From positions 1 to 38,934 of the forward strand of contig NZ_CAKKTM010000195.1 in NCBI RefSeq assembly GCF_920888515.1: a stretch of DNA of 38,934 bases, in the 5' to 3' direction. The position numbers were made by a program, and so were the translations under genes. This document shows positions 8,122-16,800 of this stretch, one piece after another; within the stretch, counting starts at the first letter, position 1, and the number at the start of each line of letters is the position of its first letter. This DNA is from Protofrankia sp. CiP1_Cm_nod1. Lineage in GTDB: Bacteria > Actinomycetota > Actinomycetes > Frankiales > Frankiaceae. The notes beneath the pieces are model-generated. The model was not told where the DNA came from. It saw nothing but the letters and a program-made list of their open reading frames with translations, and made no database searches.

Positions 8122-11100
8122 ATGGCGAGGATCGTTCGTCACGGCCCATGGGGCGGGCCGGGGGAGCAGGCGACCGCCGTCTACCTGCGCGACCACCTCG
8201 ACGACGGATGGACGGTCGTGTGCGGCCGTCAGCTCGTCGGCGGGACGAACACGCGCGACTCCGACTTCATCGTCGTCGGCCCGAACAGCGTGACGGTCAT
8301 CGAGGAGAAGTCCTGGCACGGTGAGCTGCTCGGCACCGAGGAGCGCTGGTACGACAGGCGGACCCACCACGAGCTGGGAAGCCCGATCAACCAGGCGAAC
8401 GGTGTCGCGCGTGTCCTGGCGGGCAACATCGACCGGCTGCTGCGCCAGCACCGTCGGACGCTGGCGCGCAGGGCCGGAGCCGGGGCCGGGGCCGGAGCCG
8501 GAGCCGGCCACCAGGACCGGCGGCCGCACATCGTCGAGTACCTCGTCGTGCTGTCCTCGCCCGACGTCAGATTCGACGTGGCGGACCCACGCGCCGCCGA
8601 CCGCGTGGTCCGGCTGGCCGGGTGCGAGCGGAGGCTTGTCGAGCTCGACCGGTCGACCGCCGCGCGCATGGATCTCGGGCCTGTCCGCGACCGCGTTCTG
8701 GCCTTGGTCGAGGGCCTCCCGGAAAGGCCGCTACGGCCGGCGCAGCTGGGCAGTTACCAGATCGTCGGAGACATCGAGCCGACACCGCGCGGCCCCAGGT
8801 ACGTGGGCAGGCACCGCGACGGTGCGGTCCGGATTCTGCTGACCTATCAGCGCCAGGGCCTGTCCGAGGCGGAGCAGACCGAGGGCGACCGACTGATCCT
8901 GCGGGAGTACCACGCCATGCGGCGGCTCGCGCCGCTGGGCCGGGTTCTCGCGGTCGACCCCTACTTCGGCGTCGACGACGACCAGATGTGGGTGGTGCCG
9001 ATGCACCCGCCCATGCCGTCCCAGCGGACGATCCGACGCCGGATCGCCGCCGGTGAACGCCCTTCGCCCTCCGCGTTCGCCGAGGTTGCCGCGGACGCCT
9101 ATGCCGGGCTCGCCGACATGCACGCCGAAGGCATCGCGCACCGCGCGCTGCACCCGAGCCGGATCTGGCTGCCCGACAAGGCCAACAAGGTGACCTTCTC
9201 GGACCTGCTGATCGCCAAGATCGCGAATTCGGGGACCGTCTTCGACGCCGACGAGATCGACGAGCTCGGCCGGCCGTACCGTGCCCCGGAGTGCCGGCTC
9301 ACCGTGCACGCCGCGGGCTACCCGTCCGACGTCTACTCCCTGGCGCTGTGCCTGCTCGCCTGGTGGGAGCTGCGCCAGTCCGACCCGCCGCTCGTCCCCG
9401 ACGTCCCGCCGTCGCTGCCGGGCCGGGTCCGTGACGTGCTGTCCGCCTGCCTGGCGCAGGATCCCGGTGCCCGGCCGGAGGCCCGGCAGGTCGCCGACCT
9501 GCTCCTCGCGCACCTGCGCGAGGAGCGCAGACGCGCGGTGCGGCCGGCGCCCGGCGTGCGGATCGACAACAACAAGTACGAGCTGGTCCGCGGCCTCGGG
9601 GACGGCGCCACCGCGACCACCTGGCTCATGAAGGACCGGCGGTTCGAGATCTGGCACACGCTCAAGATCATGAAATCGGCGGGGACCCTGGACCACCTGC
9701 GCAGCGAGCTGACCCTGCTGCAGAAGCTCAAGCACGACCGGATCGTGAGCGTGTCCGGTTATCTGCTCGAGCCGTTCGGGCCGGCGCTCATCGCCGAGTA
9801 CGTCGACGGCCGGACGGTGTCCGAGCTCGGCCTGACCCTGCGCGGCAACCTCGCCGCCTGCCAGAAGATCCTCGCCGACATGCTGGACGCCCTCGAGTAC
9901 GCCCACCGCCGGGAGGTCCTGCACCGCGACATCTCCCCGAACAACATCATCGTGGACGCGGACGACCGGGCCACGCTGATCGACTTCGGGGTGGCGACCA
10001 GCGACGCGGACCGCAGCATCGTCGGCACCCTGCCGTACCAGGCTCCCGAGATCGCCGCCGGCCTGTCCTGGTCGCCGGCGGCGGACCTCTACTCCCTCGC
10101 CGTCGTGTGCTTCGAAGCGCTGACGGGCCGGCTCCCGTACCTGGTGGACGGGCAGTTCCCGGACAAGCGGCAGCTCGTCCGGCCCACCGGCACGCAGATC
10201 GGGGCCGGGGGCGGTGCCGGCGTGGACGCCGCTGTGTTCGACGTCATCCTGCGTGCCTGCGACCCCGAGCCCGACCAGCGCTTCTCGTCGGCCGCGGCGT
10301 TCCGCGACGCCGTCGCGTCCGCGCTCGCGCCTCCACCGGCCTCGTTACCGCGGGTCTCACCACCGGCGGTCTCGTTACCACCGGTCGCACCGCCATCGGC
10401 CGGGCGGGAACGAGAGGCCGGGCTGGAACGAGAGGCCGGGCGGGAGCGAGAACAGCCCGGCAGCCGGGCGCGGCGCGGGCTGCCGCGAGAAGAGCGGCCG
10501 GAGCGGAGCCAGGTCGTCAATCCGGCCGTGGACGAGATCCGGCAGCTCTTCCGCAACAGCGGGCTGGGCAACCGCGGCAACCGGGGCCTCGACTCCGAGT
10601 TCGCCGTGCGGACGTACGTCCCGACCAGGCTGGACGAGCGGCTCGTCCCGCGCGTCGTCGACGGCCGCCCGCAGCTGGTGGTCTTCAGCGGGAACCCGGG
10701 TGACGGCAAGACCGCCTTCCTCGAGCGTCTCGGCGAGTTCCTGCGCGGCCGGGGCGCGCGGGTGCTCGCCAGCGACGCGGCCGGCTGGCGGATGGCCCTC
10801 GCCGGCCACGAGTACGCCTCCGTCTACGACGCCAGCGAGTCCCACGAGGGCATGTCAGCGGACGAGCTGCTGCGCCGGGTGCTCGACCCGCTGGGCGACG
10901 GCGGCCCGGCGGGCGGCTACACCGCGCTCGTCGCCGCCAACGACGGCCGGCTCCTCGACTTCCTGGAACGCGAGGCGTCGCGTTATCCGCGGATCGCGAA
11001 GGCGCTCGCGGACGGCGGCGGGACCGACGGGACCGACGGGATCGACGGCGGCGGCACCGACAGCGCGGGGATCCTGCGGGTCGACCTCAAGGGCCGGTCG

Positions 11101-12180
11101 ATGGCGTCGGTCGGCGCGGCGGCCGGCTCGCTGACGGTGCGGCTGCTGGAGGCGCTGGTCGCCGGCGACATGTGGGCCGAGTGCGCCTCGTGCGTCGCCG
11201 AACAGCGTTGCCCCATCGTCCGCAACGCCCGTGAGCTCGGCGTGCCGCGGGCCCAGGAGCGTCTGCACCGCCTGGTGCTCACCTCCCATCTGCGCCGCGG
11301 CCGCCGCCCCACCATCCGTGACCTGCGTTCGACGCTCGCCTACCTGGTGACCGCCGACCTCGGCTGTGCCGACGTCCACCAGGAGATCGGCGACGGGCCG
11401 GGGAACCCGGCGACCCCCGAGCGGCACTTCAGCTCGCTCGCGTTCGACGCCTCGGGCGGGCGGGACCGGCTGCTCGACGAGTGGCGGGAACTCGACCCGG
11501 CCACGGTCGCCACCGCCCGCCTGGAGCGGGCGCTGGCCCCGGACGCGCGCACCGGCACGGACATGGCCCGCGCGAAGCGCCGGCTCTACTTCACCGCGCC
11601 GGACGCCGAGGTGGCCGGCGCCGGGTACCTGAGCCCCTACCGCTACTTCGAGGAGTTCCGCGCGCTGTTGGCCGCCGGCCACCCTGGTGGTGCTGTGGCC
11701 GCCGGCCAGGAGAGCGGCACAGCGGGCGACAGGATCGTCCGGATGCTGCTGCGCGGCCTGTCGCGCTGCATCGGGCCTGTCGGCTACGACGGGGAGGGCG
11801 TCGCGGTCTCCGTCGGTGAACCGGCGGAGGACGGCGGGGCTGTCGTCAAGGTCCTCGCTCTCGACGAGTTCGCGGTCGAGGTCGCCTCGGTCGACGACCG
11901 GTTCGTCGAGACGGCAGCCGACGTGTTCGTGCTGCGGCACGTCGCCGGGCAGGCCGGCATGACCGTCGACCTCGACCTGTTCGAGCTGCTCATGCGGGCC
12001 GCCGCCGGCTACCTGCCGACCAACCCCGAGGTGACGCCGCTGCTGGAGGAGCTCGGCCTGTTCCGGTCGGGCCTCACGCTGCAGCCGGCGTCCAGAGTGA
12101 TCGTCATCGAGCCTGACGGCCGGCGCAACGCCATCGCGGTGACCGGCACGACGATCGAGCTGCTGGGAGCCGACCGATGA
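8122..12180 (+). CDS. NERD - pseudokinase - Ser/Thr kinase - DptF-like ATPase fusion
   Basis: 1352 residues from ATG 8122; an in-frame ATG at 8050 would add 24 Arg/Gly-rich residues. Order: NERD nuclease-related domain (about 10-125; DFIVVG and VIEEKSW supply D and ExK). Kinase-like domain (about 215-465) with a dead loop, HRALHPSRI instead of HRDxxxxN. Complete kinase (about 480-740) with GLGDGATA, TLKIM, HRDISPNN, DFG at D621 and APE. Pro/Arg/Glu-repeat linker (about 740-800). P-loop domain with Walker A GNPGDGKT (857-864) and a Cys cluster (CASC..QRCPIV) that recalls DptF of phosphorothioation-dependent restriction. NERD plus kinase recalls PglW of BREX type 2. Probably a phosphorylation-controlled sensor/ATPase. 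It overlaps the next gene by an ATGA. The DptF match is from memory of the family. Confidence 0.85.
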   Translation: MARIVRHGPWGGPGEQATAVYLRDHLDDGWTVVCGRQLVGGTNTRDSDFIVVGPNSVTVIEEKSWHGELLGTEERWYDRRTHHELGSPINQANGVARVLAGNIDRLLRQHRRTLARRAGAGAGAGAGAGHQDRRPHIVEYLVVLSSPDVRFDVADPRAADRVVRLAGCERRLVELDRSTAARMDLGPVRDRVLALVEGLPERPLRPAQLGSYQIVGDIEPTPRGPRYVGRHRDGAVRILLTYQRQGLSEAEQTEGDRLILREYHAMRRLAPLGRVLAVDPYFGVDDDQMWVVPMHPPMPSQRTIRRRIAAGERPSPSAFAEVAADAYAGLADMHAEGIAHRALHPSRIWLPDKANKVTFSDLLIAKIANSGTVFDADEIDELGRPYRAPECRLTVHAAGYPSDVYSLALCLLAWWELRQSDPPLVPDVPPSLPGRVRDVLSACLAQDPGARPEARQVADLLLAHLREERRRAVRPAPGVRIDNNKYELVRGLGDGATATTWLMKDRRFEIWHTLKIMKSAGTLDHLRSELTLLQKLKHDRIVSVSGYLLEPFGPALIAEYVDGRTVSELGLTLRGNLAACQKILADMLDALEYAHRREVLHRDISPNNIIVDADDRATLIDFGVATSDADRSIVGTLPYQAPEIAAGLSWSPAADLYSLAVVCFEALTGRLPYLVDGQFPDKRQLVRPTGTQIGAGGGAGVDAAVFDVILRACDPEPDQRFSSAAAFRDAVASALAPPPASLPRVSPPAVSLPPVAPPSAGREREAGLEREAGREREQPGSRARRGLPREERPERSQVVNPAVDEIRQLFRNSGLGNRGNRGLDSEFAVRTYVPTRLDERLVPRVVDGRPQLVVFSGNPGDGKTAFLERLGEFLRGRGARVLASDAAGWRMALAGHEYASVYDASESHEGMSADELLRRVLDPLGDGGPAGGYTALVAANDGRLLDFLEREASRYPRIAKALADGGGTDGTDGIDGGGTDSAGILRVDLKGRSMASVGAAAGSLTVRLLEALVAGDMWAECASCVAEQRCPIVRNARELGVPRAQERLHRLVLTSHLRRGRRPTIRDLRSTLAYLVTADLGCADVHQEIGDGPGNPATPERHFSSLAFDASGGRDRLLDEWRELDPATVATARLERALAPDARTGTDMARAKRRLYFTAPDAEVAGAGYLSPYRYFEEFRALLAAGHPGGAVAAGQESGTAGDRIVRMLLRGLSRCIGPVGYDGEGVAVSVGEPAEDGGAVVKVLALDEFAVEVASVDDRFVETAADVFVLRHVAGQAGMTVDLDLFELLMRAAAGYLPTNPEVTPLLEELGLFRSGLTLQPASRVIVIEPDGRRNAIAVTGTTIELLGADR

Positions 12181-13829
12181 CACTCGTCCCGCCGAAGGAC
12201 CTCCGGTCGTACTCCTTCGAACGGCTCACCGGGGTCGAGCTGAACGACTTCGACGTCGACCGGTTCCTGCCCGTGCTGTTCGAGATGGTGGTCACCAACG
12301 GCCGGCGGCTGAGCCGCTCGGACGCGCGCCCCACCGAGCCGGGCGGGTACATCGAGGCCCTCGCCGGCCATCCCGCCCTGCGCGGTTTCGGCGACGAGCA
12401 CGGGCAGGCGGTGCTCGAGCAGTGGGTGAACACGAGTGTGGTCCGGCTCGGCCACAGCGGCCGCGGCCACCGTGACGTGCAGCTGGCCGCTGTCCAGCCC
12501 AGCCATATCGGCGCCTACCGGGCCGGGCTGCCGGCGGAGGGTGCCCGGCACCGCAAGGTGCATCTGGTCGTCTACCGCCTGCTGACGGACGCGCTCGCCC
12601 GCCGCGGCAGCCCGAACCCGGCGGGCGAGCTCAGGTCGCTGTTCCTGGAGGCGTTCGGGCGCGGCGTGTCGATCTCCGACAGCGCGGTCCCGCGGTTCGA
12701 CGGGGCAACGGCCGACCTGGACGCCAACGTGCTGCTCAGCCTCTACTACCTGGAGGGTTTCACGCCCGGCAGGCTGCTGTCGGCCCGGCAGGCGCTCGAC
12801 TGGGATCCCGTCATGCCGGGAGTGATGATCGCGCTCGGTGATCAGCTGTTGGACTTCCTTGCCGTCTACCGGCACCGGCTGCCCACCATCGCGCTGGCGC
12901 GGCACCTGGCGGCGCTGGTGAACATCGGCCTGTTCACCACGACGCTGCGCCTGTTCACGCTGGTCAACGACCTGTGCCGGGGCCGGGCCAGGCCGGCCGA
13001 CCTCGGCGTCGACCGCAGGCCCGCGCGGACCGAGATCTACGTCGACTTCACCCGGCAGACCGGCGGCGACTCGGACCGGCTGGCCGGCGAGTGCGTCGAC
13101 CGGGACCTGGAGCGGCTGCCCGCCTACCTCGACGACATGCTGCTGCTGAAGACCCTGGACCGGTACGCGGGCAACGAGGCGAAGCTCCGGCCCTACGTGC
13201 AGGACAGGCGTGGGCCCGACTGGCTGACCGCGCTCATGGATCTGCGCCACGACCAGTACGTGGAGTGGCGGGCCGGCCTGGAGCTCGAGCGGATCATCGA
13301 GGAGACGAGGAACGTCACCAGGTGCTCGGACGAGGACGCGCGCGCCGAGCTCGAGCGGGCCGCGCCGGGCGGGTCACAGCTCGACCAGGTCGTCGCCGCG
13401 ATCCGCCAGTCGCAGACGAAGCAGGCGATCAAAGCCGCCGGGCAGTGGTTCTGGAACACCGGGGGGATGCGCAAACAGGCCGGGCTGCTGCGCGGCAACC
13501 TGCGGGGCCGGCGGGCCTGGCGGTACGCGATGACCGACGAGCTGCTCACCACGCTGCTGCTGAGCACCCTGGTGGATCCCGACCGGGGAGAGGCGCTGCC
13601 CCGGATGCGCCTGGCCGACCTGCTCGTCACGCTGGAGTCCCGCTGGGGCCTGCTCGTCGACCGGCCGCCGGCCGCCCGCGCCGACGCGTCGTCACGCGCC
13701 GTGGCCAACGCCAATCTTGTCGCGTTCACCGGCCGGCTGCGCCAGATGGGCTTCTTCGCCGATCTTTCCGACGACTTCAACGCCCAGTATGTGATCAATC
13801 CTCTTGCCGGAGCCGGAGCGCGGCGATGA
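12177..13829 (+). CDS. Unrecognised protein in the DptG position of a three-gene system
   Basis: 550 residues; the ATG at 12177 overlaps the previous stop (ATGA) and its own stop overlaps the next start (ATGA), so all three proteins should be made together. There are no clear catalytic motifs. It looks all-helical, with Leu/Arg-rich amphipathic segments and a conserved-looking C-terminal block ending YVINPLAG. I recognise no domain with certainty. Size, place and stoichiometric coupling between a DptF-like and a DptH-like ATPase suggest a structural or adaptor subunit comparable to DptG; that is inference from context. Confidence 0.7.
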   Translation: MTLVPPKDLRSYSFERLTGVELNDFDVDRFLPVLFEMVVTNGRRLSRSDARPTEPGGYIEALAGHPALRGFGDEHGQAVLEQWVNTSVVRLGHSGRGHRDVQLAAVQPSHIGAYRAGLPAEGARHRKVHLVVYRLLTDALARRGSPNPAGELRSLFLEAFGRGVSISDSAVPRFDGATADLDANVLLSLYYLEGFTPGRLLSARQALDWDPVMPGVMIALGDQLLDFLAVYRHRLPTIALARHLAALVNIGLFTTTLRLFTLVNDLCRGRARPADLGVDRRPARTEIYVDFTRQTGGDSDRLAGECVDRDLERLPAYLDDMLLLKTLDRYAGNEAKLRPYVQDRRGPDWLTALMDLRHDQYVEWRAGLELERIIEETRNVTRCSDEDARAELERAAPGGSQLDQVVAAIRQSQTKQAIKAAGQWFWNTGGMRKQAGLLRGNLRGRRAWRYAMTDELLTTLLLSTLVDPDRGEALPRMRLADLLVTLESRWGLLVDRPPAARADASSRAVANANLVAFTGRLRQMGFFADLSDDFNAQYVINPLAGAGARR

Positions 13830-16800
13830 CCAGCCTGAGCACCGCCCTCGCCACCAGGGTCGCCGAGCAGCTGGTGGCCGACTTCCTGCGCGGCGCCCCG
13901 CCCGGCCGCTGCCTGCGGCTCGACCACCTGCGGGAGGCCGACTGCCATGCCGTCCGGGAGAAGGCCGCGCAGGCGCTGGCACAGGTGCCCGCAACGGGAC
14001 GCGGCTCCTCGGCCGGTGCGGCGCAGATCGCCGTCCTGGGTACGACCGGCCACGCGGACGACACGGTCATCCGTCCCGAACGCGCGATCGAGCTGCGCAA
14101 CCGCAAGTCGGCCGCGCTCCTGCTGCTCGTGCCGTCCGGTGCCGACACCCCGGCGGCCAGCAGCCTGGAGAACTCGTTCGAGTCGATCGACATCGACCAT
14201 CTGTTCGTCAGGATCGCCCGGGACACCCACCACCGCCTGGACCGCTCGCTGCGGGAGCTGTGCGACCAGGTCCAGCAGACCGTGCGCCGCAACGCCTTCA
14301 ACCACTCGAGGCAGGCGCGCGCCGAGTACCTGCTCGCCGTGAGCGCCGCCGCGAACGACCCGGCCGGCGGCGGTACCGCCAACGCCCTGTACAACGCCGA
14401 GCTCACGGCGGGTACGCACCTGCACCTCGTCGGCCTGATCCCGGACCATGGCGGCGCGTCGTTCGTCTCCCGGCTCGAGGCCAACGCCACCTGCGTGACC
14501 GCGCTGGTCAAGCCCGCGCGATCGCAGGAGGACGCCCGCGAGAGGCTGCGCAGCTGCCCGTTGCGCCAGGACGACGAGCACTACCAGGCCATCGAACGGT
14601 TCGTGGCCGCGGTGCCACGCATGTCCGAGCGCACCTGGCTGCACGACCTCGCCGCCCCCGGGAACCGCGGCCTCACGTTCGACCGGTGGCCCCTGGACCT
14701 GCCCGCGGACAGCGACCTCGTCGCCCTGCACGTCGAGCCGTTCGCGAACCAGGACGGCATCGTCCCGGCCGGGACGGGGCTGCGCGCCGGGCCCGACAGC
14801 GCGCTGCCCACCTGCTCGACCAGAGGCGGGTTCGTCAAGGCCACCTGGAGGACCGAGCCGGCCAGGCCGAAGGACGTCGCCCGCTGGCGTGTCGAGATCA
14901 TCCCGTCGGAGGAGTACTACGGCGAGGAGACGGACTTCGACGTCGAGCTTCCCAGCGCGTCCGGGAAGGCCAGCGCGCGCAGCCACCGGCTGACGGTCGC
15001 GGTCGACACCGAGGAGGCGCAGCGGGTCCCGGCGGTGGTCGTCGTCCGGGTTCAGGCGCTGGACCGCAACAACCAGGTGCTCCGCCTGCGGGACGGCCAG
15101 CCCGCGCAGGCGGTGAGCCAGGAGTTCTCCCTCGACGACGTACCGCCGCCGGAGAGCACGGCCGTCCGGCGGGACAGCGCGTTGTCGCTCCCGGTCGCGC
15201 GGCTGCGCGCCCTGCGGGCCGGCGTGGACGCGCAGAGCGAGACCTGCGAGGGCTGGCAGGAGGCGGACCTCGCCTACCTGCAGCTCCGCTTCGGCCGTGG
15301 CCACGCCACCCGGATCGCCCTCAGCGTCGCCCTGCGGGAGCTGGGGCAGCGGGTCCTGGCCGAGCCGGACAGCGCCGGCCGGTACGCGGCGGTGGTCGCG
15401 GCCGGCCAGCCGTTCTCCGCGGGACGGGCCGTGCCGGTCGGCCCCGAGCGGCCCGGCGGCGCGGGCAAGGCGTTCCTGGCCGCCCGCCGGGAGTTCTTCG
15501 ACGCGGTGCGGGCGCAGCCCGGCCGCGGGCTCATCGAGGTCGCCGACCTCACCGACGAGCTCGCGGCGCTGGCGAGCCGCTACACCGCCTCCTACGGGCG
15601 GGCGCTGCGCCGGGACGCCAGCCCCGCCGACACCCGGGCACTCACCACCATCGACACGCTCCGCCTGCGGATCGACCTCGGCCGGCGCGACCACCCGGTG
15701 AACGCGCTGGTCGTGCTGCCCACGCACCCGTTGCGGGTGGCGTGGTATCTCGCGTACTGGGCCGAGCTGACAGGATGGTGCCGTCAACTACGCTCCGTAT
15801 CCAGCAAGGAGGAGCGGGCTGGCGAGGTGGACATCGATCTGCTCGCCCGGCTCAGCCCGGCGCGCACGCCGTTCCTGCTCAGCGACGACGACGGCCGGCC
15901 GTATGTGTTCGCGCAGAACCTCCGGCTGCTGCACGGCGTCTACCTGCCGGTCGGCGAGCCGGACCCGGCAACCGCCATCAGCGAGATCGTCGGCGCCCTC
16001 GGCCTGCCCAGCTCCGACGTCAGCGTGGGCGAGGTCCCCGCCGCGCGGCTGGCCGAGCGCATCCGCCTCTACCGGCAGACCCACCACCAGCCCGAACGCC
16101 TGCGGATTCTCGCGACCAACCCGGGCAGCGGGGCGTTCCTCGGCGAGGCGCTGCGGGCCGTCACCGCCGAGGCCTCCGGGGACCCGGCGACGGCGGAGGC
16201 CGACGGCGGGCTCGCGCCGCACATCCAGGTGGAGACGTTCGGGGAAGGCGCCTCGGAGACGAGCCCCCTGCCCGGGCTGCGCGAGCTGCAGCAGGAGCTC
16301 GCCGAGAACCGGGCCCGGCGCAGCCGTGGCTTCCTCGACCCGGCACTGGAGATCTCGACCGCGCCGCTGGACGCGATCGACACGGCACACGACGCCCATC
16401 TGGCGGTGCTCACCGACGTCAGCCACCCGGAGCTGGTCATCGGCACCCCGACGGTGACGGCGGGCAGCGTCTCGTTCCGCGGCCTGATCACCCGGCCCGT
16501 CACCGACCTCGGCCCGGACGGTGGGTGGGTGACCGGAATCGACTTCCCGCCCGCGCGCGGCGCCGACTCCACACCCCTGACCGACCTGCACCGGCGGTTC
16601 GCGGAGGCCGTCACGTCGCTGTTCGTCGCAGCCGCGGGCGGGACGCCGGCCGGCGGCTCCCCGGTGGTCACCTCCGGCGCCGCGGCCGGCCCGGACAATG
16701 GTCCCGGCCTGGGCAATGGCCCCGATCCGAATAACGGTCCTGTTTCGGGCAATGGCCCCGGTCCGGGTAATGACTCTGATCCGGGCAATGGCCCTGGTCC

